Notes under the pieces: generated by a model | Databases searched by the model: none | What the model saw: the letters and a program-made list of their open reading frames with translations, nothing else | Told to the model about the DNA's origin: nothing | Origin: Acidobacteriota bacterium | Lineage (GTDB): Bacteria > Acidobacteriota > Holophagae > Acanthopleuribacterales > Acanthopleuribacteraceae | NCBI GenBank assembly: GCA_030066195.1 | Contig: JASJCB010000054.1 | Location: forward strand, 1 to 64,000 | Direction: 5' to 3' | Length of the DNA stretch: 64,000 bases | Position numbers and translations under genes: made by a program | Part shown: positions 53,182 through 61,352 of the stretch, one piece after another | Layout: each line of letters starts with the position of its first letter | Numbering within the stretch: position 1 is the stretch's first letter

Positions 53182-55098
53182 ATGGATTCCGGAGATCCTA
53201 CAATATCATCGTTCAATCGACGTATCCTTGTTGTGGACGATAATGTAGACATCCACAACGATTTCCGTAAGATACTCGGCCCCAGCGCCAAAAAGTCCCA
53301 GTCCCATCTCAACTCCATCGAGCAACAGTTGTTCGATGACGAGGATGAGCTGGACGAGAGCCGTTATGAAGAGACGGTGCGCATCGAGTACGACCTGGAC
53401 TTTGCCCTCCAGGGCGAGGAAGCCGTGAGCATGGTCGACGAAGCCTATACCAGGGACCAGCCCTACGCCCTGGTTTTCATGGACGTGCGCATGCCGCCCG
53501 GAATCGACGGCATCGAAACCATCCTGCGCATCTGGCGAAAACATCCCCAGGTAGAGGTGGTCATCTGCACGGCCTATTCCGACTACAGTTTCGACGGTAT
53601 CCTGGAGAAGTTGGGTTCCTCGGACCGCTTGTTGTTCCTTACCAAACCCTTCGACAGCATTGCGGTCAAACAAATGGCGCATTCCCTGACCCGCAAATGG
53701 AACCTGGCCGAACAGGCGCGGCTCAACGTCCTGTTACTGGAAGCAGAGATTGCCCAGCGCAAGCAATCGGAAGACAAATTACAACACCTCATTCACCATG
53801 ACGACCTGACCGGCCTGGCCAATCGCAATCGGCTGGGTACCTGCATCGACGAGGCCATTCAGGTAGCGCGTGAAAACGCCACCCGTTTCAGTCTCTTTTT
53901 TATCGAATTGGACCGCTTTCACGATGTCATCGACACCTTGGGTTACCAGATCGGCGACAAGTTGATCCTGAAGATTGCCGACCGCTTGCAGAAGGTGTTC
54001 AGCGACAAGGGTACACTCTTCCGCTTGGACGAAAGCGAGTTCGCCCTCCTGCTGCCGCGCATCACTTCCCTGGCCGGCACCAACGAGGTGGCGCGCACTA
54101 TTCAGATCACTTTTGAGCCCAGTTTCGATTTGGGGGAACTCAATATCGACGTCAACCCGAAGCTGGGCATCGTGATCTATCCCGATCACGGCTGTAACCG
54201 CGATATGCTCATGCGCCACGCCGATATCACCCTGCTTAGCGCACGCGATTGCGAAACCGGATTCATGTACTTCAGCGAACGCATGAATCATTACAGCCCG
54301 CAGCGGCTCACCCTGCTGACCGAACTGCGCCAGGCCATCCACTGCGACGAACTGATGCTGTATTTCCAACCCAAGGTAAGCATGCAAAACAACAAGGTCA
54401 TGGGTGTCGAAGCCCTGTTGCGCTGGCCTCATCCGCGTCTCGGTTTCATTTCGCCCGCGCGCTTCATCCCCCTGGCCGAACGTTGCGGATTGATCAAGCC
54501 CCTGACAGCCTGGGTAATGGAGGCCGCGGCGCGACAGTGGTCCGATTGGAAGAAAATCGGCTTGGACCTTGCCGTTTCCGTGAACCTGACCAGTCACGAC
54601 CTTCAGGACAACAGCCTGCCCAACCGCATCGACGAAATCCTGGGCAGCTCTAACATGCCGCTTAATCGGCTCGTTTTGGAGATCACCGAAAAAGGGGTGA
54701 TGAACGATCCGGACCAGGCCATCCAATTACTGTCCCGAATTCGCGATATGGGCATTCGCGTGTCCATCGACAACTTCGGCAAGGGCTATTCCTCATTGGC
54801 CTATCTCAAGAAACTGCCCATCGGCCGCATCAAGGTGGATCGTTCGTTCGTTACCAACATCGTGGGTCAGGCCAATGACACCGCCATCGTCAAATCTATG
54901 ATCGACCTGGGCCATAACCTGGGTTTGCAGGTGGTTGCCGAGGGCGTCAGCAGCGGGGACAGCTTCGAATTGTTGAAGGAGTTGGGCTGCGATTACATCC
55001 AGGGCCGGCTGGTCAACGACCCGGTTCCCTCCGGCGAACTCTTGCTGTGGTTCGAGGAGACCTCTTGGGAAGTGGACCGCGGCGTTCCCTCCGAATGA
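53182..55098 (+). CDS. Receiver-GGDEF-EAL protein, cyclase site degenerate
   Basis: 638 residues. A receiver domain comes first (Asp101 in VFMDVRMP, with an inserted acidic loop at about 38-70). A GGDEF-like domain follows, but its signature is RLDESEF (281-287) rather than GGDEF, so it is probably not a cyclase. The EAL domain has GVEALLRW (EAL at 410-412), Glu500 and Lys551, but the usual DDFGTGYSSL is DNFGKGYSSL at 530-539, with Asn replacing a metal-binding Asp. Phosphodiesterase activity on cyclic di-GMP is therefore doubtful; it may bind the nucleotide. It converges with an NtrC-type regulator, so they are not one operon. Confidence 0.85.
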   Translation: MDSGDPTISSFNRRILVVDDNVDIHNDFRKILGPSAKKSQSHLNSIEQQLFDDEDELDESRYEETVRIEYDLDFALQGEEAVSMVDEAYTRDQPYALVFMDVRMPPGIDGIETILRIWRKHPQVEVVICTAYSDYSFDGILEKLGSSDRLLFLTKPFDSIAVKQMAHSLTRKWNLAEQARLNVLLLEAEIAQRKQSEDKLQHLIHHDDLTGLANRNRLGTCIDEAIQVARENATRFSLFFIELDRFHDVIDTLGYQIGDKLILKIADRLQKVFSDKGTLFRLDESEFALLLPRITSLAGTNEVARTIQITFEPSFDLGELNIDVNPKLGIVIYPDHGCNRDMLMRHADITLLSARDCETGFMYFSERMNHYSPQRLTLLTELRQAIHCDELMLYFQPKVSMQNNKVMGVEALLRWPHPRLGFISPARFIPLAERCGLIKPLTAWVMEAAARQWSDWKKIGLDLAVSVNLTSHDLQDNSLPNRIDEILGSSNMPLNRLVLEITEKGVMNDPDQAIQLLSRIRDMGIRVSIDNFGKGYSSLAYLKKLPIGRIKVDRSFVTNIVGQANDTAIVKSMIDLGHNLGLQVVAEGVSSGDSFELLKELGCDYIQGRLVNDPVPSGELLLWFEETSWEVDRGVPSE

Positions 55099-55116
55099 CT
55101 TCTTTTCCTCCGGTAA

Positions 55117-56496
55117 TCAGCGCAAGCCGTGTCGCTTCAGCATCTCGCTGAGCGTGGTGGTCTTCAGGCCCAATAACGCGGCGGCCTTCTTCTGGACGCC
55201 GCCGGCTTTTTCCATGGCCATGGTGATCAACGAGCGCTCGAACAGTTGGATTTGTTCCTGCAAGTTAACGCCTTTGTCCAGATCCGGTATAGACTCGTAG
55301 ATGGAGTTGAGTCGATCGCGGAAGTTGCGCGGCAACAGGGACTTGTCGATGATACCTTCGCGGGAGAGGACCACGGCTCGTTCCATGACGTTTTCCAACT
55401 CACGCACGTTACCGGGCCACTGGTAGGTTTCGACGGCAGTCATGAAGTCCTGCTCTACGCGCTTGATCTCCTTGCCGTTTTCTTTTTCGTACTTGCGGAT
55501 GAAATGATCGACCAGCAGCGGCAGATCCCCGTCGCGTTCCCGAAGTCGAGGTAACTCCACCTGGATCACATTGAGACGATAGTAGAGATCCTCGCGAAAC
55601 TTGCCCGCGCTGACCATCTTTTCCAGGTCGGCGTTGGTGGCGCATACCAGGCGCACGTCTACCTTGACGGTGTGGCTGGACCCTACCGGCATAAATTCCT
55701 TTTCCTGGATGACGCGCAACAGCTTGGCCTGGATTTCCAGATCGATATTGCCGATCTCATCCAGGAACAGCGAGCCTTTATCGGCCAGCTTGAACAGACC
55801 GTCACGATCGGCCAGGGCGCCGGTAAACGATCCCTTGATGTGGCCGAATAGCTGAGATTCAAGCAGTTCGGTGGGAATGCTGCCCGCATTCAGCGCCACG
55901 AAGGGTTTGGAGCTGCGCGGGCTGTTGTGGTGAATGGCGCGTGCGATCAGTTCCTTACCGGTGCCGCTCTCACCGCGAATTAAAATGGTTGCGGTCGACG
56001 GGGCCGCCTGACGAATCAGGTCGAATACCTCGGCCATCTGGCGGCTGTTGCCCACAATGTGCTCAAACCCGTATTTCTGGTTCAGCTCGCGCTTCAACTC
56101 CAGGTTTTCCTGGACCAGGCGGCGTTTTTCCAGCGCCTTTTTGACCACGATCATCACCTGATCGTTGTTGAAGGGTTTCGGCAGGTAGTCGAAGGCGCCC
56201 AGGCGCATGGCTTCCACGGCCGTGTCCACGGAGGCATAAGCGGTAATGACGATCACGGGGATGTCCGGCAAAACCTGCCGGGCCTTGCCCAAAACCTCGA
56301 TTCCATTGGCGCCCGGCAGATTCAAGTCGGTAATGATCAGATCGTATTCCTGATTCTGTTCCAAATCACCGACCGCAATGTCACCCCGGTCAATAATGGT
56401 GAGTTTGTATCCCTCCGGCTTGAACAACCGTCGTAAGACATCTTGGACAACCGGTTCGTCCTCCACCAGCATGATCTTGGTTTCCGCTTTGCTCAT
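55117..56496 (-). CDS. Sigma-54-dependent response regulator (NtrC family)
   Basis: 459 residues. Receiver domain with Asp57 ([10 protein letters not shown]); AAA+ domain with Walker A GESGTGKE (175-182), Walker B LFLDEIG, and the sigma-54 loop GSFTGA (222-227) in place of GAFTGA; C-terminal Fis-type helix-turn-helix ([22 protein letters not shown]). It activates genes from -24/-12 promoters when its receiver is phosphorylated. The sensor kinase is not in the window. Confidence 0.93.
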   Translation of the reverse strand: MSKAETKIMLVEDEPVVQDVLRRLFKPEGYKLTIIDRGDIAVGDLEQNQEYDLIITDLNLPGANGIEVLGKARQVLPDIPVIVITAYASVDTAVEAMRLGAFDYLPKPFNNDQVMIVVKKALEKRRLVQENLELKRELNQKYGFEHIVGNSRQMAEVFDLIRQAAPSTATILIRGESGTGKELIARAIHHNSPRSSKPFVALNAGSIPTELLESQLFGHIKGSFTGALADRDGLFKLADKGSLFLDEIGNIDLEIQAKLLRVIQEKEFMPVGSSHTVKVDVRLVCATNADLEKMVSAGKFREDLYYRLNVIQVELPRLRERDGDLPLLVDHFIRKYEKENGKEIKRVEQDFMTAVETYQWPGNVRELENVMERAVVLSREGIIDKSLLPRNFRDRLNSIYESIPDLDKGVNLQEQIQLFERSLITMAMEKAGGVQKKAAALLGLKTTTLSEMLKRHGLR

Positions 56497-56642
56497 CGAT
56501 ACGTCCTTTTTATCATGATCGCGCTGACCCGTTTACGTTTGTCGGCGCGTCAAAGTTTGCCGATGTATCCATATTCTACACCTTCTCACGTTATCGACCG
56601 ATCATTTCACCCCGGCGGAAGCCATGGAGCAACATCCATCTT

Positions 56643-57098
56643 TTACTCACCATCCAATCGCGCCGCATCACTCCGGTAATAACGTTGTTTGCGCTCCTCG
56701 CGGAAATTGGTGGCTTCCAAGCGTATACCGTCGGGGTCATTGAAGAAAACCGCGTAATAATCCGGGGCGTATTCCGGGTAAAATGCCGGCTCAGTCACCT
56801 GAATGCTCTGAGCCGTCATCTCTTCATAGAACCGATCCACCGCGGCGTTGTCGGCCAGGCGAAAACAGAAATGATGCAAACCCGGCGCATAGGAATCGTG
56901 CTTCGCCTTGGTCTCGGCGGGTCTCAAAGTAAACCCGAAATGGCGGTTGATATAGTGAAGATGAAGCGCACCGGCAATCATCGAACTGCTCTTCCAAAAA
57001 CCCAATAAGGGCATTACCTGGTCATAGTACCGCTCCGAGCGGTCCATATCCGACACCGTCAAATAGATATGGTCGATACCCAAGGTTTCCACCGGCAC
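56643..57098 (-). CDS. VOC-family (glyoxalase-like) protein
   Basis: 151 residues from the GTG at 57098, which has GGGAGG 6 nt upstream; a longer reading to 57170 has no support. LGIDHIYLTVSDMDRSERYYDQVMPLLGF and GLHHFCFRLADNAAVDRFYEEM are paired beta-alpha-beta units of the vicinal-oxygen-chelate fold, and FNDPDGIRLEATNF carries the last metal Glu. Metal-dependent lyase, isomerase or dioxygenase; the substrate is unknown. Confidence 0.82.
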   Translation of the reverse strand: MPVETLGIDHIYLTVSDMDRSERYYDQVMPLLGFWKSSSMIAGALHLHYINRHFGFTLRPAETKAKHDSYAPGLHHFCFRLADNAAVDRFYEEMTAQSIQVTEPAFYPEYAPDYYAVFFNDPDGIRLEATNFREERKQRYYRSDAARLDGE

Positions 57099-57188
57099 GG
57101 CAAACCTCCCGATCAAGTCATTATCACTATACCCGCTAACCCGGCCGAAGTCTAAAACCGTTCCGTACAAATCCGTAGAAATAAGAAA

Positions 57189-57210
57189 GGCCCCGCCGAC
57201 CGGCGGAGCC
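57189..57210 (-). terminator. Terminator of the RRM gene
   Basis: A stem GGC-CCGCC/GGCGG-GCC with loop GACC and one mismatch. On the minus strand it is followed by TTTCTTATTTC, 40 bp after the RRM stop. On the plus strand TGTTTTT follows, so it may work in both directions. Confidence 0.6.
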
Positions 57211-57251
57211 TGTTTTTATATGAAAATGGTACTACTTTCCGGGGGGAGGTG

Positions 57252-57524
57252 CTACCACTTACGGGTTACTTGAAATCGAGGTTTGCGCGGATTGGCTTCG
57301 TTCACCTTGATGGTGCGGCCGCCCCACTGGGTTCCATTGAGTCCTTCGACAGCATTGCCGGCCTCTTCATCTTCCATTTCTACGAAACCGTAGCCCTTGG
57401 GCCGTTGCGTTTCCTTGTCGAAGATCAGTTTGACCGAATTCACATCGCCGTATTGTTCGAAGTGTTCTCTGACATCTTCTTCATCATAGCTATAAGGCAT
57501 GTTGCCGATGTAAATTGATTTCAT
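57252..57524 (-). CDS. RRM RNA-binding protein
   Basis: 90 residues, a single RNA-recognition motif: RNP2 IYIGNMPY (4-11) and RNP1 KGYGFVEM (43-50). It resembles the small Rbp proteins of cyanobacteria and some other bacteria, which bind single-stranded RNA and often respond to cold. AGGAG precedes the ATG, and the leader has a CACGGG/CCCGTG hairpin. Single-domain, no Gly-rich tail. Confidence 0.9.
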   Translation of the reverse strand: MKSIYIGNMPYSYDEEDVREHFEQYGDVNSVKLIFDKETQRPKGYGFVEMEDEEAGNAVEGLNGTQWGGRTIKVNEANPRKPRFQVTRKW

Positions 57525-58000
57525 TGCATTCTCCTATAAGAGTAAAGCTACAACACGGGGGGAGCCCGTGCCGTTGGTCAGGGCACACCGATCCCGGAGT
57601 GCACATGGCACTTGCTCTGATTGGGGGAAGCAGGTTCGAGTTGGGATCATGAGGCAATTACCTGGCCAAAATTGCGATGCGGAACCTGATGGATCACGAT
57701 AAGATCGAACCTAATATATGTATTGTGATCGCGCTTGGAGCAAGCTCGGCGAACCGCCCCTATGAAGGCCTTGATCATAAGATCCAACGATCCATCAAGC
57801 GCATCGCGCGAATCATAAGTTGCAGAGCCGGCAAAGTCAACACTCAAATAGGTGAAAACCGAGTATTTGTGAGGGTTTTCAAGGTGATCACGGGTGATTA
57901 TGAAAATATGATTACCTGGCGTATCCTGCCCGTACTTCAAGTGGTGAAAAGGCACAAATCGGAAAATCTGCACACACCGTCGATAATCCGCACGGGCAAA
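57525..58000. other. 476-bp region without a supported gene
   Basis: The leader of the RRM gene lies at the left. Open frames on both strands overlap at about 57650-58000; none has a ribosome site or recognisable motif. The stretch is somewhat AT-rich. Confidence 0.45.
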
Positions 58001-58351
58001 TCAACAGCCCCCTACCTCTCTTTTTATCCTGGCGGGCAACTTCGCGAAAATAAGCTTGTAGGATTCTCGCAAGTATTCTTGAAGTTCCACGGAGTCTAGC
58101 GCCGTAAGACGGGCCAGGCGGACCCATTTATAGCGGCCGACATAGGGCGCGGGGTCGATTCCGTCGCGGGTGATCAGGAGATCGAACCATTCCGGCGTGG
58201 TCTTGAAGCTGATGGAAACAGGTTCGTCCGTAATCCCCAGCACGGCGTACATTTTATTGCCCACCAGAAAACACAGGTCATTTTCCCATTTGAGGTCTTC
58301 CGTGGTTCCGGGCAAAGCCAGGCAAAATGCTTTAACCGCCTTGACATCCAT
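58001..58351 (-). CDS. MmcQ/YjbR-family protein
   Basis: 116 residues. AFCLALPGTTEDLKWENDLCFLVGNKMYAVLG, ISFKTTPEWFDLL and APYVGRYKWVRLARLTALDSVELQEYLRESYKLI are the hallmarks of the MmcQ/YjbR (CyaY-like fold) family. GGGAGG precedes the ATG at 58351. The E. coli relative binds DNA; function remains unclear. Confidence 0.88.
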   Translation of the reverse strand: MDVKAVKAFCLALPGTTEDLKWENDLCFLVGNKMYAVLGITDEPVSISFKTTPEWFDLLITRDGIDPAPYVGRYKWVRLARLTALDSVELQEYLRESYKLIFAKLPARIKREVGGC

Positions 58352-58716
58352 TCGCTTTCCTCCCGAGCAGCCCGTGTTGACAAAATTATAGCTTGAGAAA
58401 GGTCACACGAAGTAGTACGAAGATGCAACACTTTGGTAAGTATCACGGCCCCGTCAAAGTCAAACATGAGCCGTTGACAACCCCGAATGGACTCAATTGT
58501 TCCCGGGAAGACAATCAAAGCCGGCGCTTGATACTCGATTGTTCCCGGGAACAATATCGTACCGGACGCCGGCTGCTGATGTGTTCCCGGGAAGATTTGA
58601 GTCAATTGGACGTTGTTATCGGCTCATGTTCTCAATTTTTACGAGGTTCTGGAGTAAGTTACCTGGGGGTAGCTGTCTTTTTCTACTTATAGCTTCATTA
58701 GTTGTAGAAAACCCTT
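58352..58716. other. 365-bp intergenic region
   Basis: Separates the MmcQ gene from the RiPP operon's last gene. It is largely the 42-bp repeat array; no gene or clear terminator is seen. Confidence 0.5.
58500..58640. repeat. Three 42-bp repeats with TTCCCGGGAA core
   Basis: TTCCCGGGAA occurs at 58500, 58542 and 58584, exactly 42 bp apart, with a weaker fourth near 58629. Flanks are related to 38778-38850. The core matches that of the array at 3131-3355. Confidence 0.75.
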
Positions 58717-60498
58717 TTAACTCCGGGACTCACCTTCCCGGCTGAATTGTTTGTGGTAAAGGCTCGCATAGACGCCGTTCGCCGCCAGGAGTTCTTCGTG
58801 GGTTCCTTGTTCCACCAGTTTGCCCCTGTCCAGCACCACGATGGTGTCCGCCTTGCGGACGGTGGACAGTCGGTGGGCGATGACCAGGGCCGTCCGTTCC
58901 GCGAAGACGGTTTCCATGGCGTCTTGAATCAAGCGCTCGCTTTCGCTATCCAGGTTGCTGGTCGCCTCGTCCAGGATCAGGATCTCCGGGTCTTTCAGGA
59001 TGACCCTGGCCAAAGCGATGCGTTGCTTTTCGCCGCCGCTCAGACGGTAGCCTCGTTCACCCACGCGGGTTTCCATGCCGTCCGGCAGGTTGTCGATGAC
59101 CGTCAGGATATGCGCTTTGCGGCAGGCTTCGCGCAGTTGGGCTTCCGTTGCCTCCGGTTTGGCGTACAAGAGGTTGTCGCGCACGGTTCCGTTGAACAGG
59201 AAACTCTCCTGGCTGACCAGACCCAGCAGGTTTACCAGGGACGTGCGCTTCACCTGCCGCAGGTCGTGACCGTCCAGGCGCACGGCCCCCTCGTCCGGGT
59301 CGTGCAGGCGCGCCAATAGATAGGCCAGGGTGGTTTTGCCCGATCCGCTGGGTCCCACCAGCGCGACCAGGGAGCCCTTGGGGATCTCGAAATGCACGTC
59401 ATGAAGCGTGTGGGCGGCGTCATCGTCCTTTTTGTAGCGGAAATGGATGTGCTCGAAGCTCAGGCGGTCGCGGAAGCCGTCCAGTTCGACGGCGTCGGGC
59501 GCGTCCTGTACCTGCGCTTTCAGGTCCTTGAACCTGAAGACACGCTCGAAGCTCAGGGTGGCGTTGGCGTAGTCTACCTGCAAGTTGGCCAGCTCGGCCA
59601 GGGGACTGTAGACGGCGACCAGGTAGGCGGAAAAGGCGACGATGGTGCCCAGGCTGATGTCGCCGTCGATGACCATTTGCCCGCCAAGCCAGTAGGTGAG
59701 GGCGGTTCCCAGGGCGGTGGCCAGGCTGAGGCAGATCAACAGGCCGCGCATATAAACGGAGCTTTTCAGGCGGGTGCGGCGGATCTCCTCGGCGTAACCC
59801 GCGAACACTTCCTCGTTGCGGGTTTCGCGGTTGAGCGTCTTGGTGAGCAGCACGCCCGCGATGCCCAGGGTCTCGTTGATATGGCTGCTCATCTTGCCGT
59901 TCCACTCCATAGACTCCTTGGTGAGCCGGCGGGCCACGGCGGCGAACCAGCGGGCGGGGATGAAGAACAGGGGCAGCACGATCAGCGAGATCAAGGCCAG
60001 GCGCCAGTTGATGGCCAGCATCAAGACCAGCGTGCTGATCACCGAGAGGCCGTTGGCCAGCACATTGGGAAACACGCGGGTGATGAAACTCTGGGCATTG
60101 ACCACGTCGAAGGTAATGCGGGAAAGGATCTCGCCCAGTTTGGTATGGGTAAAGAAGTCCAGCGACAGGGATTGCAGGTGGGTGAACAGTTCGGTGCGCA
60201 GGCGGTAGATGACGCCGGTGCCGATGTAGGCGATCAGGTAGCGATCGGCCAGGGAAAGCGCGCCGCTGATGACCGGCACGGCAACCATGGCCACGGCGAT
60301 CAGGTTCAGCATGCGGCGATCGCCCTCGATCAGTACGTTGTCGATCAGTTCGCGGAAAAGCAGGGGCGGCACCAGGCCGATGAGAGCGCGGCCCAGGATG
60401 GCGATGAAGAGCACGATCAGCCAACCCAGGTAGGGCCGGAAATAGGACCAGACCCGCCTGGCAAGTCTCGGTGATTGCGCCGTTTCACCGCTGTCCAT
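58717..60498 (-). CDS. ABC exporter, MsbA-like half-transporter
   Basis: 593 residues. Residues 1-330 hold six membrane helices; the ATPase has Walker A VGPSGSGKTTL, signature RLSGGEKQRIALARV and Walker B ILILDEATSNLDS. No C39 peptidase domain precedes it, so leader removal must be done elsewhere or not at all. The ATG overlaps the MNIO stop by 1 nt (TGATG), which ties it to the RiPP operon and suggests that it exports the modified peptide or its sugar conjugate. Confidence 0.88.
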   Translation of the reverse strand: MDSGETAQSPRLARRVWSYFRPYLGWLIVLFIAILGRALIGLVPPLLFRELIDNVLIEGDRRMLNLIAVAMVAVPVISGALSLADRYLIAYIGTGVIYRLRTELFTHLQSLSLDFFTHTKLGEILSRITFDVVNAQSFITRVFPNVLANGLSVISTLVLMLAINWRLALISLIVLPLFFIPARWFAAVARRLTKESMEWNGKMSSHINETLGIAGVLLTKTLNRETRNEEVFAGYAEEIRRTRLKSSVYMRGLLICLSLATALGTALTYWLGGQMVIDGDISLGTIVAFSAYLVAVYSPLAELANLQVDYANATLSFERVFRFKDLKAQVQDAPDAVELDGFRDRLSFEHIHFRYKKDDDAAHTLHDVHFEIPKGSLVALVGPSGSGKTTLAYLLARLHDPDEGAVRLDGHDLRQVKRTSLVNLLGLVSQESFLFNGTVRDNLLYAKPEATEAQLREACRKAHILTVIDNLPDGMETRVGERGYRLSGGEKQRIALARVILKDPEILILDEATSNLDSESERLIQDAMETVFAERTALVIAHRLSTVRKADTIVVLDRGKLVEQGTHEELLAANGVYASLYHKQFSREGESRS

Positions 60499-61352
60499 CA
60501 GGGAGCCCCGGCCCGTGCTTCAAGGGCGGCGTTCTGCATGCCGCGTGCGCGGATGACCTCGGCCAGGATGGTGTCGAAGCCATCATAGTTGCTGTCGCGT
60601 TCCACGATAATCCCTTTGACCTCGGTCCTGGCCAATAGTTCGTCCAGCAGCGCCCAGATTTCGTCTTGGACCGAATGGGAATGGGTGTCTACCAGGCGCT
60701 CGGCCGTTTCCACGCCGCCGGCCAGGTGAACCTGGATCACGTGGTCCAGGGGCAGGTCCTCCAGGAAGGCGACCGCGTCGAACCGGTGGTTGCGACTGTT
60801 GATGTAGAGGTTGGCCACGTCCACCAGCACACCGCAGCCGGTGGCTTGAGTCACGCGCCGGAAGAATTCGGTCTGGCTGAGGGTACTGCCCGGAATCTCG
60901 AAGTAGAAGGTGATGTTCTCCAGGATCAGCGGCAGGCCCGTCGCCTGTTGCACCATGTCCACGTTGCGGATGACGTGGGCCAGGCTTTCTTCGTTGAACA
61001 GCAGCGGGGCCAGGTGGCCCAGGGTGATGCCGGGCGCGCGGGTCATGCACAGGTGCTCGCTGTAGTAGGGCGGTTTGGTGATCGCGCAGATCTGTTTCAG
61101 GCGGGCCAGGTATTCAGCGGGCGGCGGCGTGGCCGAGCCGATGGAGACACCCACGCCGTGGGGGATGACGGTGAAGGCCGAACTCAGTTGCGCCAGTTCG
61201 TCGTAAACGCGGCTGGTGAAGATGAACTGTTCGGTGACCACTTCCAGGAAATCGATCCGATCGGCATGGTCGTGGATCTGCTGATCCATCTGGCGGCGGT
61301 AGCCCATGCCGGAGCCCAGGTGTGGAATCGCGGCGAGCGAGCGGGCGGTCAT
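60498..61352 (-). CDS. MNIO (DUF692) multinuclear iron oxidase of a RiPP pathway
   Basis: 284 residues of the DUF692/MbnB/TglH-like TIM-barrel family. Likely iron ligands are His65 (VIPHGVGVS), Glu99-His100 (YYSEHL), Glu145 (LENITF), Asp178 (LVDVANLYIN), His209 (VQVHLAGG by pattern), Asp222 and His224 (VDTHSHSV) and Glu251 (IVERDSN). Family members use two or three irons and O2 to alter Cys, Asp or other residues of a precursor peptide, with a partner protein. Its start overlaps the glycosyltransferase-fusion stop by 4 nt (ATGA). The partner is probably the DUF2063-like part of that fusion. The precursor is at 63667-63783. Confidence 0.88.
   Translation of the reverse strand: MTARSLAAIPHLGSGMGYRRQMDQQIHDHADRIDFLEVVTEQFIFTSRVYDELAQLSSAFTVIPHGVGVSIGSATPPPAEYLARLKQICAITKPPYYSEHLCMTRAPGITLGHLAPLLFNEESLAHVIRNVDMVQQATGLPLILENITFYFEIPGSTLSQTEFFRRVTQATGCGVLVDVANLYINSRNHRFDAVAFLEDLPLDHVIQVHLAGGVETAERLVDTHSHSVQDEIWALLDELLARTEVKGIIVERDSNYDGFDTILAEVIRARGMQNAALEARAGAP

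Noticed and set aside
57647-57973. Minus-strand open frame of about 109 codons
   Set aside because: No ribosome site or known motif; opposite strand is equally open. Left as an unsupported region.
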